From positions 1 to 64,000 of the forward strand of contig NZ_SJOU01000001.1 of assembly GCF_012027725.1 (NCBI RefSeq): a stretch of 64,000 nucleotides of DNA, written 5' to 3'. Position 1 is the first letter of the stretch. Every line of letters begins with the position of its first letter. The notes under the pieces were generated by a model, which had not been told where the DNA came from, did no database searches, and saw only the letters and a list, made by a program, of their open reading frames with translations. Below are positions 37,347 to 46,769 of the stretch, one piece after another. A program made the position numbers and the translations under genes. Source of the stretch: Olsenella sp. SW781. GTDB lineage: Bacteria; Actinomycetota; Coriobacteriia; Coriobacteriales; Atopobiaceae.

Positions 37347-38648
37347 ATGCCCATGATGGAGTTCAACAGACTCGGCCTCACGCCGATCGTCATCTTCAAC
37401 CTGATCATCTGGCTCTTCTTCACGCTCGCGTACTTCTATCAGATCGTCTACGTGGTCCGCGTCATGTTCCGCGGGACGGTGACGCTGCCCAAGGCCAAGA
37501 AGCAGCACCGCTACGCGTTCTTCATCTCGGCGCACAACGAGGAGCTCGTCATCGGCAACCTCGTGCGCTCCATCCTCGCGCAGGACTACCCGCGCGAGCT
37601 CATGGACGTCTTCGTGGTCTGCGACGCGTGCACGGACAACACGCACGAGGAGGCCGAGAAGGCCGGCGCCATCGTCTGGGACAGAAACGACCTCGCGCGG
37701 CGCGGCAAGAGCTGGGCGCTCGACTACGGCTTCGACCGGATCCTCAACGAGTACGGCGACAAGTACGAGGCCTTCGTAGTCCTGGACGCGGACAACCTCG
37801 TGTCCAAGGACTTCATCTCGGTGATGAACCAGGCCTTCGACGCCGGCTACCTCGTCTGCACCGGGTACCGCAACTCCAAGAACTTCGACTCCTCCTGGGT
37901 GAGCGCCGCCTATGCGCTCTGGTTCATGCGCGAGGCCAAGTTCCTCAACAACGCCCGCATGATGGTCGGCACGAGCTGCGCCATCTCCGGCTCCGGCTGG
38001 ATGGTCTCCGAGCGCATCGTGCGCGGCATGCACGGCTGGGACTTCCACACGCTCACCGAGGACATCCAGTTCTCCACCTTCTGCTGCGCCAACAACGTGC
38101 AGATCGGCTACGCGCCGGCCGAGTTCTTCGACGAGCAGCCCGTCACCTTCAAGGCCTCCTGGACGCAGCGCATGCGCTGGACCAAGGGCTTCTACCAGGT
38201 GTTCTTCTCGTACGCGCGCGACCTTGTGAAGGGCATCTCCAAGGGCCGCTTCGCGAGCTACGACATGCTCATGACGGTAGCGCCGGGCATGATTCTGACG
38301 CTGCTCTCGTTCTTCGTGAACGCCACGTACCTCATCGTGGGCTCGCTCTCCCACGGCTTCATCGCCACCCAGGGGGAGCTCAACATGTGCGTGGGCTCGC
38401 TCATCATGACCTTCGCGTCCATGTACGTCGTGTTCTTCATCCTCGCGATCATCACCACGGTCTCCGAGCGCAAGAAGATCCACGCCAAGAAGAAGTGGCG
38501 CGTGGTGGCCAACCTCTTCACGTTCCCGCTCTTCATGATGACCTACATCCCCATTACGGTGGCCGCGCTCTTCAAGAAGGTCGAGTGGGTGCCCACCAAG
38601 CACGACATTGCCGTCAACGTGGACGACATCGTGAGCGGCAACGCGTAG
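37347..38648 (+). CDS. Membrane glycosyltransferase, GT2 family
   Basis: 433 residues. An N-terminal membrane helix (about 12-36) precedes a cytoplasmic GT2 domain with SAHNEELVIGNLVRSILAQDYP near 57, the DAD metal site in VVLDADNLV near 146, TEDIQ near 236 and QRMRW (QXXRW) near 273. Three or four C-terminal helices follow (from about 310). This layout is that of processive or hyaluronan/cellulose-synthase-like transferases that polymerise and export a polysaccharide. The sugar is not predictable. No partner glycan genes adjoin. Its stop overlaps a long palindromic repeat. Confidence 0.85.
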   Translation: MPMMEFNRLGLTPIVIFNLIIWLFFTLAYFYQIVYVVRVMFRGTVTLPKAKKQHRYAFFISAHNEELVIGNLVRSILAQDYPRELMDVFVVCDACTDNTHEEAEKAGAIVWDRNDLARRGKSWALDYGFDRILNEYGDKYEAFVVLDADNLVSKDFISVMNQAFDAGYLVCTGYRNSKNFDSSWVSAAYALWFMREAKFLNNARMMVGTSCAISGSGWMVSERIVRGMHGWDFHTLTEDIQFSTFCCANNVQIGYAPAEFFDEQPVTFKASWTQRMRWTKGFYQVFFSYARDLVKGISKGRFASYDMLMTVAPGMILTLLSFFVNATYLIVGSLSHGFIATQGELNMCVGSLIMTFASMYVVFFILAIITTVSERKKIHAKKKWRVVANLFTFPLFMMTYIPITVAALFKKVEWVPTKHDIAVNVDDIVSGNA

Positions 38649-38758
38649 GCAAAAGGGGACGTGTTTTTTCGCGCAGGGCTTTTGGGACAGGCCTGCCCAC
38701 GCTTGGTGGGCAGGCCTGTCCCAAAAGCCCTGCGCGAAAAAACACGTCCCCTTTTGCC
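38648..38758. repeat. Perfect 53-bp inverted repeat (family H)
   Basis: Arms 38648-38700 and 38706-38758 are complementary over 53 bp with a 5-nt loop GCTTG. The arm carries GGCAAAAGGGGACGTG at its base and TTTTGGGACAGGCCTG further in, so it looks like two nested GGGACA-type units. Its first base is the last base of the glycosyltransferase stop codon. Confidence 0.9.
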
Positions 38759-38766
38759 CTTTTGCC

Positions 38767-38815
38767 CCGAAGATCCGGCGCACTCTCTTGGCGGGGTGCG
38801 CCGGATCTTCGGTTT
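38767..38815 (+). terminator. Glycosyltransferase terminator
   Basis: A perfect 17-bp stem (38767-38783 with 38796-38812) followed by TTTG, 8 bp after the long inverted repeat. Confidence 0.75.
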
Positions 38816-38907
38816 GTGGGTGATGCCCCTTCGGCCGCGGCGCGTTTCTGACCTGCGGTGTCCTTCTCGTTCCTACGATGGTCCCAGCATCGTGGAAGGA
38901 GAGGGAC

Positions 38908-40518
38908 ATGGAGAGAAGAACCTCGGGCGGGAAGGCATACCCGCTCTTCAGGCCGAGCGCGCGCAACCTCGCGCTAGCGCTCGGCGTGGCGTCCGGGACC
39001 GTGCTCTCGGCGGCAGCGGCGTACCTGCTGGGAGCGATCGTGGACGCCCTGGCGTCCGGCGCGCTCACGCTCGGTGAGATTGCGGCGCGGCTTGCGGCGT
39101 TTCTCGGCGTGTCGCTCGCGGCCGCGCTTGCGAAGTTCGCCCTCGATGACTGGCTTCCGCTCAGGGCCAACCTCCGCGCGGAGGTGGACGCCTCGGACGA
39201 GGCGATTGACCAGCTGCTCGCCATGCCGCAGCGCGCCTTCGAGCGCCACGACGCCGGCCACTTCCTGAACGTGGTGAACGGCGCGGCGTTTGGCTACGGC
39301 GCCATGGCGGTCTACCTGAACGTGAACGCGGTGGGGTACGCGATCGCGGTCGCGGCGCTGCTGGGGTGCGCCGCGGCAATCGACCTCGTGCTCGTGCCGG
39401 TCTTTCTCTGCGGGCTGGTCGTGTACTTTGCGGTCAACTGGGTTCCCATGCACTCCGCCGGGCGCCTGCTCATGGAGATGATGCCCGCGCGCGAGGCCTG
39501 GCAGGAGGAGGCCCGTCGCCTCGTGGAGGAGAAGCGCGCGGCCAACGCCTGCGGCGCCGAGGGGTTCTACGAGCGGCGCTTCGAGGGATGCACGAACGAG
39601 TACCGCGCGTTCCTCCGCCGGCACCGCCTCGCCGACACCGCGCAGACGACGCTTCCCGCCGCCGTCTCGCCGGCGCTCCAGGTCGTGGTGCTCGCCGTGT
39701 GCGTGGCGCTCTGGGTGGCGGGGCAGGTCAGCCTCGGGGCGGTCGTCGCGGCGTGGCAGCTCTTCTCGCTGCTGCAGACCCCCATGGCGGGCATCTGCTC
39801 GTTCGTGAGCTTCTACGTGGCAAACCGCCCGAACCTCGCGCTGCTGCGCGAGCACGCGGAGGAGGCCGCAGAGCCCTCCGGCTTCGAGGCGCTCGCGACG
39901 GGCGAGAAGGACCTGGTGGTGCGCGTGGAGGGCGCCCTCTGGGCGACGCCCGAGCGCGGCGAGGGCGGCAGGCGGCTCTGGGCGGGGGAGTTCGAGGTTC
40001 GCCCGGGGGAGCTCGTGGTGGTGAAGGGCGCCAACGGCTCGGGCAAGTCCCGCCTGCTCGACCTCGTTCGCGGGCTCTCCGACCCGGCGGACCTCGACGG
40101 GCGCCTCGAGCTCGCGCCGGGGATGCTCGACGCGGCCTACCTCACGTACCCGATGCCCGTGGTGTCCGGCACGCTCGAGGACAACCTCCTCGGCGGCGCG
40201 GCGGACCCGGAGGTCGCGCGCGTGCTCGACCTGGGCGACCTGCCGGAGCGCGCCATCACGGACCAGCCGCTCAACCTCTCGCTCGGCGAGCGCCAGAAGC
40301 TGGGGCTCCTGCGCGCCCTCTCGCGCCCGGAGCCGGCGGTCCTTCTCGACGAGCCGCTCGCCAACCTCGACGCCGCCACGAGCGCGCGGCTCTGCGGCTA
40401 CCTCGCGGGGCTCCGGGGCCGTCGCACCGTCGTGGCAATCATGCACTCGGGCGAGCTCGACGCGGCGGCGGACCGCATCTACGAGATCTGCGACGGCCGG
40501 CTCACGCGCGTCAAGTAG
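38908..40518 (+). CDS. ABC-type exporter, fused permease and ATPase
   Basis: 536 residues. An N-terminal transmembrane region (about 15-300, five or six helices) is fused to an ATPase domain with Walker A KGANGSGKS near 374, signature NLSLGERQK near 457 (in place of LSGGQ) and Walker B VLLDEPLANLD near 477. The transmembrane region is type I exporter-like but rather short. The substrate is unknown. The ATG at 38908 follows GGAAGGAGAGG. The MERRTS start contains AGA AGA codons within the recurrent CTTCTC-type motif. A TACGAT box at 38873-38878 is a possible -10. Convergent with the AraC gene. Confidence 0.8.
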   Translation: MERRTSGGKAYPLFRPSARNLALALGVASGTVLSAAAAYLLGAIVDALASGALTLGEIAARLAAFLGVSLAAALAKFALDDWLPLRANLRAEVDASDEAIDQLLAMPQRAFERHDAGHFLNVVNGAAFGYGAMAVYLNVNAVGYAIAVAALLGCAAAIDLVLVPVFLCGLVVYFAVNWVPMHSAGRLLMEMMPAREAWQEEARRLVEEKRAANACGAEGFYERRFEGCTNEYRAFLRRHRLADTAQTTLPAAVSPALQVVVLAVCVALWVAGQVSLGAVVAAWQLFSLLQTPMAGICSFVSFYVANRPNLALLREHAEEAAEPSGFEALATGEKDLVVRVEGALWATPERGEGGRRLWAGEFEVRPGELVVVKGANGSGKSRLLDLVRGLSDPADLDGRLELAPGMLDAAYLTYPMPVVSGTLEDNLLGGAADPEVARVLDLGDLPERAITDQPLNLSLGERQKLGLLRALSRPEPAVLLDEPLANLDAATSARLCGYLAGLRGRRTVVAIMHSGELDAAADRIYEICDGRLTRVK

Positions 40519-40552
40519 GCGCGTCACGCCGATTCTTATCGACTCAGCACCG

Positions 40553-40696
40553 CACTCCCCGCCGGCACTCATGAGTGCCGGCGGGGAGTGCCGGCGTTCT
40601 CGAATGGTGGAAGAGGGGAGTGTCGGCACCCAATTGGCGTCTGTCGAGAAGTGCCGGCTTCGCGCTTCCGAGGAGCCGACACTCATGGGTGTCGGC
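40553..40696. repeat. CACTCATGAGTG palindromes (family F)
   Basis: In the ABC-AraC gap (40519-40823): a perfect 38-nt palindrome 40553-40590 centred on CACTCATGAGTG with GCCGG and CCCC arms, and a second, GCCGACACTCATGGGTGTCGGC-like, near 40675-40696. GGGAGTGNCGGC recurs between them at 40584 and 40616. No ORF is supported here. Confidence 0.7.
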
Positions 40697-40748
40697 CCAG
40701 GGGTCGGAGCCCTCGCGCGTCTCCGTCCGCCTCTCGGGAGACCGTCCA

Positions 40749-40830
40749 AAATTAATCCGCCCTGTGGCGCTGAGAAAATGAAAAAGCCCAGTTGGGCGTT
40801 AGCTGACGGACCGTCAGGGCGGATTAATTT
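40749..40830 (-). terminator. AraC gene terminator inside a larger inverted repeat
   Basis: A 16-bp perfect outer stem, 40749-40764 with 40815-40830, overlaps the stop codon of the AraC gene. Inside it, on the minus strand, GCCCA-AC-TGGGC is followed by TTTTT (40798-40781), a classical terminator, and CTGACGG-CCGTCAG forms another small stem. Confidence 0.75.
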
Positions 40831-41651
40831 CGCGCCGCCTCGCGCCACTCCGCGGGACCGCGCCCAAACTGAGCCCGGAACGCGCGGTAGAAGTTGCTCG
40901 TCCCGGCGTAGCCCACCTGCCGGGCCACCTCGCGCACCGGAAGGCTCGTCGCGCGCAGCAGCATCGCCGCGCGCTCCATGCGTTGCTCGGCCACGAGCTC
41001 CGTGAACGTCTTCCCGCAGCGGTCGTGGATGAGCTCGGAGAGGTACGTGGTGCTGTAGGAATAGCGCCGTGCCAGCCCAGAGAGGCTCACGGACTCCGGG
41101 TGCGCGGAGATCTCCTGCAAGATCACGGCGAGCGCCTCGTCCGCCCCCTTCGGCCCCTCCTCGGGGATGGCGGGGGAGGCCAGGGCCACTATCGCGACGC
41201 CAAGCGCCTCCACCACCTGCTCCCAGCCGTCGCGCCGCTCCACGTAGGTCACCGCAGCGGCGGCATAGAGGTCGACCATGAGCTCCTTGTCAGGCTCGGG
41301 CGCGCTGACGCGCCGCGCGGAGTGGCGCTTCGTCGCGGTGGTCGTGAGCATGCGAAAGAGCGGCGAGTCCTCGTCCGCGATGGGCGTGAGGCTCTGAACG
41401 AAACGCTCTGTCGTGAAGTACAGGGCGAGAAAAACCGTGCGGTCCGCGCCCGGGCACGACGCGTCTCCGCAGAGCACGCCGAGTGGCGCCGACATCGAGA
41501 TGATGTCGTGGTCGCCGGGGTTGGGCGGCATCGCGCCCATCTCGTCCTCGAGCCACGCGAGCATGAGAACGTTGCGCCCCGCCCGTGGCGCCCGCCCCGC
41601 CGTCTCGTCCATGATCTGCCGCACCGCCGCGGCCACGCGCGCGCTCTTCAT
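40824..41651 (-). CDS. AraC family transcriptional regulator
   Basis: 275 residues. The N-terminal part (1-165) has no recognised sensor motif. The C-terminal AraC DNA-binding domain has two helix-turn-helix units: SLSGLARRYSYSTTYLSELIHDRCGKTFTELVAEQRMERA and LPVREVARQVGYAGTSNFYRAFRAQFGRGPAEWR. GAGGGGG precedes the ATG, and a TATACT box lies 28 bp before it. Convergent with the ABC exporter and divergent from guaB; target genes are unknown. Confidence 0.9.
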   Translation of the reverse strand: MKSARVAAAVRQIMDETAGRAPRAGRNVLMLAWLEDEMGAMPPNPGDHDIISMSAPLGVLCGDASCPGADRTVFLALYFTTERFVQSLTPIADEDSPLFRMLTTTATKRHSARRVSAPEPDKELMVDLYAAAAVTYVERRDGWEQVVEALGVAIVALASPAIPEEGPKGADEALAVILQEISAHPESVSLSGLARRYSYSTTYLSELIHDRCGKTFTELVAEQRMERAAMLLRATSLPVREVARQVGYAGTSNFYRAFRAQFGRGPAEWREAARN

Positions 41652-41772
41652 GAGGCCCCCTCTCGACGCCTTGAGTATACGGCGCGCGCCTCCTGCGGCC
41701 GCCCTCCGCGTGTCCTTATCGTGAGCTGGTACTTCTCGGCAAACGGCAGCCGATAAACCCGTGAGCGGATGT

Positions 41773-41778
41773 TACAAT
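41773..41778 (+). promoter_or_regulatory. guaB -10 box
   Basis: TACAAT preceded by TGT, 51 bp before the guaB ATG. TTATCG and CGATAA, an inverted pair at 41716-41756, lie just upstream and could be an operator. Confidence 0.4.
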
Positions 41779-41828
41779 GGCGTGAACTCAGCCAGTCATC
41801 CGCCGCGGGCGGGGAGAGGAGCCAGCAC

Positions 41829-43340
41829 ATGGCCACGTTCTTCGAGGGGGAGTCCCACACCTTTTCCGAGTACCTGCTCGTCCCCGGATACTCCTCGGCG
41901 GAGAACATCCCCGCCAACGTGTCGCTCAAGACCCCGCTCGTGAGGTTCCGCCGCGGCGAGGAGCCCGCGCTCAGCCTCAACATCCCGATGGTCTCCGCCA
42001 TCATGCAGTCCGTCTCCGGCGTCGACATGGGCGTGGCGCTCGCCATTGAGGGCGGCCTCGCCTTCATCTACGGCAACCAGACGCCCGAGGCCGAGGCGGC
42101 CATGGTCAAGGCCGTCAAGGACCACAAGGCCGGCTTCGTCGAGTCCGACTCCACGCTCACGCCGGACATGACGATGGAGCAGGTCATGGAGCTCAAGGAG
42201 CGCACCGGCCACTCCACCATGCCCGTCACCGACGACGGCTCCTCCCGCGGCAAGCTCCTCGGCATCGTGACGAGCCGCGACTACCGTCCCAGCCGCGACG
42301 ACCACCAGAAGAAGGTCCGCGAGTTCATGACCCCGCGCGAGCGCCTCATCGTGGGGGACAAGGACATCACGCTCAAGAAGGCCAACGACGTCATCTGGGA
42401 CAACAAGCTCAACGCCCTGCCCGTCGTTGACGAGAACGACCACCTCGTGGGCATCGTCTTCCGCAAGGACTACGACCAGCACAAGTCCAACCCCAACGAG
42501 CTCCTGGACGCCAACAAGCGCTACATGGTGGGCGCGGGCATCAACACCCGCGACTACGCCGAGCGCGTGCCGCTGCTCGTGGAGGCCGGCGCCGACGTGC
42601 TCTGCATCGACTCCTCCGAGGGCTTCTCCGAGTGGCAGAAGCGCACGCTCGAGTGGGTGCGCGCCAACTACGGCGACTCGGTCAAGGTGGGCGCCGGCAA
42701 CGTCGTCGACGAGGATGGCTTCCGCTTCCTCGCCGACTGCGGCGCCGACTTCGTGAAGGTCGGCATCGGCGGCGGCTCGATCTGCATCACGCGCGAGACC
42801 AAGGGCATCGGCCGCGGCCAGGCCTCCGCGGTCATCGACGTCTGCCGCGCGCGCGACAAGTACTACGAGGAGACCGGCATCTACGTGCCCGTCTGCTCCG
42901 ATGGCGGCATCGTCTACGACTATCACATGACGCTCGCGCTCGCCATGGGCGCCGACTTCATGATGCTCGGCCGCTACTTCGCCCGCTTCGACGAGAGCCC
43001 CACCGAGCGCGTGAACGTCAACGGCCAGTACATGAAGGAGTACTGGGGCGAGGGCTCCGCGCGCGCCCGCAACTGGCAGCGCTACGACCAGGGCGGCGCC
43101 TCCAAGCTCGGCTTCGTCGAGGGCGTCGACTCCTACGTGCCCTACGCCGGCTCCCTCAAGGAGGGCGTGGGCCAGACGATCTACAAGATCAAGTCCACGA
43201 TGTGCAACTGCGGTGCCAAGACCATCAAGGAGCTGCAGGAGAAGGCGCGCCTGACGCTCGTCTCGTCCACCTCGATCGTCGAGGGCGGTGCGCACGACGT
43301 CGTGGTCAAGGACTCCCAGCACTCTGTGAGCTACCGCTAG
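41829..43340 (+). CDS. guaB: Inosine-5'-monophosphate dehydrogenase
   Basis: 503 residues. The TIM-barrel catalytic domain is interrupted by two CBS domains (about 115-215). The active-site Cys is in [20 protein letters not shown] near 317, and the flap region [14 protein letters not shown] follows near 415. It makes XMP from IMP, the rate-limiting step to GMP. The ATG at 41829 follows GGGGAGAGGA; the open frame upstream covers the promoter. A strong hairpin follows. Confidence 0.95.
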   Translation: MATFFEGESHTFSEYLLVPGYSSAENIPANVSLKTPLVRFRRGEEPALSLNIPMVSAIMQSVSGVDMGVALAIEGGLAFIYGNQTPEAEAAMVKAVKDHKAGFVESDSTLTPDMTMEQVMELKERTGHSTMPVTDDGSSRGKLLGIVTSRDYRPSRDDHQKKVREFMTPRERLIVGDKDITLKKANDVIWDNKLNALPVVDENDHLVGIVFRKDYDQHKSNPNELLDANKRYMVGAGINTRDYAERVPLLVEAGADVLCIDSSEGFSEWQKRTLEWVRANYGDSVKVGAGNVVDEDGFRFLADCGADFVKVGIGGGSICITRETKGIGRGQASAVIDVCRARDKYYEETGIYVPVCSDGGIVYDYHMTLALAMGADFMMLGRYFARFDESPTERVNVNGQYMKEYWGEGSARARNWQRYDQGGASKLGFVEGVDSYVPYAGSLKEGVGQTIYKIKSTMCNCGAKTIKELQEKARLTLVSSTSIVEGGAHDVVVKDSQHSVSYR

Positions 43341-43362
43341 GCGAGAAGAACCTGCGACTGCC

Positions 43363-43431
43363 GGCCTCCCGGACGTCTCTTTGAGAAGTGCGCTGCGCGG
43401 AACTTCTCTCCGAGACGTCCGGGAGGCCTTT
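43363..43431 (+). terminator. guaB terminator with repeat family C core
   Basis: A perfect 17-bp outer stem (43363-43379 with 43412-43428) and TTT tail. The apical part is GAGAAGT-GCGCTGCGCGGA-ACTTCTC, the same 26-nt core found in the leuS hairpin. The inner stem starts 3 bp after the outer one. Confidence 0.85.
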
Positions 43432-43438
43432 CGTTGCT

Positions 43439-43498
43439 GGAACTTCCTCACGGCGGTCGGACGTTCCGTAGTGAGGTTTCGCGCAGCGCACTTCTCGG
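43439..43498. repeat. Second family C copy before leuS
   Basis: GGAACTTCCTCAC at 43439 and, inverted, GTGAGGTTTC with GCGCAGCGCACTTCTC ending near 43496. This is a rearranged, inverted relative of the guaB terminator core. A TACAAT -10 for leuS (43531-43536, TGC upstream) follows. Confidence 0.6.
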
Positions 43499-43573
43499 AG
43501 GAACACCCCTGCGGCCCTTTGAGTTGCTGCTACAATGGCACGGTTGACCATCACGCACGAAGGAGTCACGCAG

Positions 43574-46135
43574 ATGAGCGACGCCGAGAAGAACTTCGAG
43601 GTCCCGGCCTACGACGCCGAGGAGATCGAGACCCGCTGGCAGGCCGAGTGGGACGCCGAGGAGCTCTACAAGACCGAGGAGAGCCCCGAGAAGCCCAAGA
43701 AGTACGTGCTGGAGATGTTCCCGTACCCCTCGGGCGACCTGCACATGGGCCACGCGCGCAACTACACGATCGGCGACGCCATGGCGCGCCAGGCGCGTAT
43801 GCGCGGCTTCGACGTGCTGCACCCGATGGGCTACGACGCCTTTGGCCTGCCCGCCGAGAACGCCGCCATCAAGCACAACACGCAGGCGAGCGTCTGGACG
43901 CACCAGAACATCGCGCAGGCCACCAAGACCATGCGCCGCATGGGCTTCTCCTACGACTACGACCGCATGTTCAACACCTGCGACCCCGAGTACTACAAGT
44001 GGGGCCAGTGGATCTTCCTCAAGATGTGGGAGAAGGGCCTCGTCTACCGCGACAACTCGCCGGTGAACTGGTGCCCCGGCTGCCAGACGGTGCTTGCCAA
44101 CGAGCAGGTCGTCGACGGCAAGTGCTGGCGCTGCGGCTCGGTGCCCGAGAAGCGCGCTCTCTCCCAGTGGTACTTCAAGATCACCGACTACGCCCAGGAG
44201 CTGCTCGACGACCTCAAGAAGCTCGAGGGCAAGTGGCCCGAGCGCGTCCGCGCGATGCAGGCCAACTGGATCGGCCGCTCCGAGGGCGCCGAGATCGACT
44301 TCACGCTGGCCGCGGAAGACGGCGTGACCCCCACCGACACCAAGATCACCGTCTTCACCACGCGCCCGGACACGCTCTTTGGCGTCTCCTTCTTCCTGCT
44401 GCCGCCCGAGAGCCCGCTCGCCGCGGAGCTCGTGGCCGGCACCGAGCACGAGGCCGCCTTCCTCGAGCTCAAGGCCGCCGCGGAGAAGGTCTCCTCGGTC
44501 GACCGCCAGGGCTCCGAGCGCGAGAAGCACGGCGTCTTCACCGGCCGCTACGTCATCAACCCGGTGAACGGCCGCCCGGCGCCCATCTGGGTCGCCGACT
44601 ACGTCCTCATGGACTACGGCACCGGCGCCGTCATGGGCGTGCCCTGCGGCGACCAGCGCGACTTCGACTTCGCCAAGAAGTACGGCCTCGAGATCGCCCC
44701 GATCATCTGCGAGAAGGACGACCCGCTGTACGAGCAGCTCAAGGACGAGCGCGAGCTCGTGGTGACCTCCGTCGACTGGGACCACGCGATGGAGGCAGAG
44801 GGCTACCTCGTGCAGTCCGGCCAGTTCACCGGCATGAAGGGCGGCAAGCACTCCGAGGCCGTGGACGCCATCATCGACTGGCTTGGGCGGCAGGGCCTCG
44901 GACGCAAGACGGTGCAGTTCCGCCTGCGCGACTGGCTCATCTCCCGCCAGCGCTACTGGGGCAACCCGATCCCGATGATCCACTGCGACGACTGCGGCGA
45001 CGTGCCGGTGCCCTACGAGGACCTGCCCGTCACGCTGCCGGACGCGCTCGACCTCGGCGCTGGCGAGACGCTCGCCGCCTACGCGCCGTTCTACGAGACC
45101 ACCTGCCCCAAGTGCGGCAAGCCCGCCAAGCGCATCACCGACACCATGGACACCTTCACGTGCTCCAGCTGGTACTACCTGCGCTACTGCGACCCGCACA
45201 ACGAGGAGCTGCCCTTCTCGCGCGAGGCCGTGGACCGCTGGATGCCGGTGGACAACTACATCGGCGGCATCGAGCACGCCATCCTGCACCTGCTCTACAG
45301 CCGCTTCTTCACCAAGGTCCTGCGCGATCTCGGCATGATCGGCATCGACGAGCCCTTCGAGAACCTGCTCTGCCAGGGCATGGTCAAGGACGCCAACGGC
45401 GACACCATGTCCAAGTCCAAGGGCAACGTCGTGCCGCCGTCCTCGGTGATCGAGCCCTACGGCGCGGACACCATGCGCCTGGCCATTCTCTTCATCGCCC
45501 CGCCCGAGAAGGACTTCAACTGGGACGAGGAGGCCGTCGCCGGCGCCAACCGCTTCATCAAGCGCGCGTGGCGCGTGGTCTGGCTGCTCAGCCAGGGCGC
45601 GGCCGCCGGCGCCGTGAGCGCGGGCACCCTCGACGCGGCGGGCAAGGAGCTCTGGCGCACGCTCAACGGCATGGGCATCAAGTGCACCACCGACTTCGAC
45701 CGCGGCCAGTTCAACACCGCCATCTCCGCCGTCATGGAGATCACCAACGCGGCGTCCAAGTACGTGAACGACGTGGCGCCCGAGCAGCGCGACCCGGCGC
45801 TCAGCTTTGCCGTGGCGCACGCGATCGTGACGATGCTCGCGCCGATCTGCCCGCACTGGGCCGAGGAGCTCTGGCACAAGGCGCTGGCCCAGGAGGGCTC
45901 GGTCTACAACGCCGCCTGGCCCGAGTTCGACGCCGAGGCCGCCAAGGCCGACGAGGTGGAGATCGCGGTCCAGATCAAGGGCAAGGTCCGCGGCCGCGTG
46001 ACCGTCGCCGCCGACGCCACCGACGACGAGGTCGCCGAGGCCGCCAAGGCCGCCGTGGCCGAGCAGCTCGCCGGCAAGGACATCAAGAAGGTCATCGTGA
46101 TCAAGGGCCGCCTGGTCAACATCGTGGCGGTGTAG
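43574..46135 (+). CDS. leuS: Leucine--tRNA ligase
   Basis: 853 residues, bacterial LeuRS. HIGH as [13 protein letters not shown] near 57, zinc-type cysteines in [23 protein letters not shown], an editing domain, the LeuRS-specific SSWYYLRY near 535, MSKSKGNVV near 611, then anticodon-binding and C-terminal domains ending in GRLVNIVAV. The ATG at 43574 follows AAGGAG; the ATG at 43535 overlaps the -10 box and is rejected. No T-box is seen here, unlike ileS. Confidence 0.97.
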   Translation: MSDAEKNFEVPAYDAEEIETRWQAEWDAEELYKTEESPEKPKKYVLEMFPYPSGDLHMGHARNYTIGDAMARQARMRGFDVLHPMGYDAFGLPAENAAIKHNTQASVWTHQNIAQATKTMRRMGFSYDYDRMFNTCDPEYYKWGQWIFLKMWEKGLVYRDNSPVNWCPGCQTVLANEQVVDGKCWRCGSVPEKRALSQWYFKITDYAQELLDDLKKLEGKWPERVRAMQANWIGRSEGAEIDFTLAAEDGVTPTDTKITVFTTRPDTLFGVSFFLLPPESPLAAELVAGTEHEAAFLELKAAAEKVSSVDRQGSEREKHGVFTGRYVINPVNGRPAPIWVADYVLMDYGTGAVMGVPCGDQRDFDFAKKYGLEIAPIICEKDDPLYEQLKDERELVVTSVDWDHAMEAEGYLVQSGQFTGMKGGKHSEAVDAIIDWLGRQGLGRKTVQFRLRDWLISRQRYWGNPIPMIHCDDCGDVPVPYEDLPVTLPDALDLGAGETLAAYAPFYETTCPKCGKPAKRITDTMDTFTCSSWYYLRYCDPHNEELPFSREAVDRWMPVDNYIGGIEHAILHLLYSRFFTKVLRDLGMIGIDEPFENLLCQGMVKDANGDTMSKSKGNVVPPSSVIEPYGADTMRLAILFIAPPEKDFNWDEEAVAGANRFIKRAWRVVWLLSQGAAAGAVSAGTLDAAGKELWRTLNGMGIKCTTDFDRGQFNTAISAVMEITNAASKYVNDVAPEQRDPALSFAVAHAIVTMLAPICPHWAEELWHKALAQEGSVYNAAWPEFDAEAAKADEVEIAVQIKGKVRGRVTVAADATDDEVAEAAKAAVAEQLAGKDIKKVIVIKGRLVNIVAV

Positions 46136-46152
46136 GCCCTCACGCGTGGGGC

Positions 46153-46220
46153 GGGCCCCTCCGTCCTGTCCGCGAGAAGTGCGCTGCGCGGAACTTCTCG
46201 CGGACAGGACGGAGGGGCCC
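46153..46220 (+). terminator. leuS hairpin with 28-bp perfect stem
   Basis: 46153-46180 pairs perfectly with 46193-46220 around the loop GCGCTGCGCGGA. The upper stem is CGCGAGAAGT/ACTTCTCGCG, again the family C core and an inverted CTTCTCG pair. It starts 17 bp after the leuS stop; no T tract. Confidence 0.8.
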
Positions 46221-46409
46221 GCGCGTCTCGGCATGCACGCGCTGCCGTCGGGGGAAGTGCGCTGCGCGGAACTTCTCGCGGACAGGACGGAGGGGCCCGC
46301 GCGTCTCGGCATGCACGCGCTGCCGTCGGGGGAAGTGCGCTGCGCGGAACTTCTCTCCGGAACATCGGCGGGCCTCCTGCGCGTCGGCCTGCACGCGCTG
46401 CCGTCAGGG
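46176..46409. repeat. 78-bp tandem repeat downstream of leuS
   Basis: GAAGTGCGCTGCGCGGAACT starts at 46176, 46254 and 46332, exactly 78 bp apart. Units 1 and 2 are identical over almost the whole 78 bp, including GCATGCACGCGCTGCCGTC; unit 3 diverges after the core. The right arm of the leuS hairpin is part of unit 1. Confidence 0.9.
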
Positions 46410-46656
46410 GGGTGCGTTGCAGCTGAGGGAATGCGCAATCTGGTGTTTCCAGAAATGTCGGATTGCGCGTTCAGTGGCACGTGGATTTGGATACGTAGCT
46501 CGTCATTTGAAGCCATTTTTAATGCGTAGACTGACTTTATTGGCACTTTTACGGGCGAGAAGGACGCGTAACTTCGATTGTTTGAAAACGCGGGGTTGCG
46601 CGTCCTGCCTGGTGCCGCCCGCCGATGCCCGATGTGGGGTTCTCGTGGAGCCGCGG
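46410..46656. other. AT-richer gap with hairpins before rimP
   Basis: Noticeably lower GC than its surroundings. TGCGCAATC near 46432 pairs with GATTGCGCG near 46460, and GGACGCGTAAC (46562) pairs with GTTGCGCGTCC (ending 46601). No gene, tRNA or known RNA family was recognised. Confidence 0.5.
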
Positions 46657-46685
46657 TTGACGCAAGGCGAGAAACACCGTAGACT
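46657..46685 (+). promoter_or_regulatory. Promoter of the rimP-nusA-infB operon
   Basis: TTGACG (46657-46662), a 17-bp spacer and TAGACT (46680-46685), the best sigma-70 match in the window. Confidence 0.7.
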
Positions 46686-46712
46686 AGCAGCGTATTCGAA
46701 GCTGTAACCGTA

Positions 46713-46749
46713 GGAAGTGGGGTGGATCTTCTCGCCCCGCTTCCTTTCT
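46713..46749 (+). terminator. Possible attenuator before rimP
   Basis: GGAAGTGGGG (46713-46722) pairs with CCCCGCTTCC (46735-46744, one G-T pair), followed by TTTCT. It lies between the promoter and rimP, so it looks like a leader terminator for the nusA operon. The loop contains CTTCTCG. Confidence 0.6.
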
Positions 46750-46769
46750 GTATGAAGACGGGAGGGGCG

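Noticed and set aside
43500-43573. T-box before leuS
   Set aside because: Only about 40 bases separate the -10 box from the start codon, and no GGTGG T-box sequence or terminator is present.
46140-46529. Open frames across the 78-bp tandem repeat
   Set aside because: 78 is a multiple of three, so the repeat is open in several frames; no coding signature or start signal.
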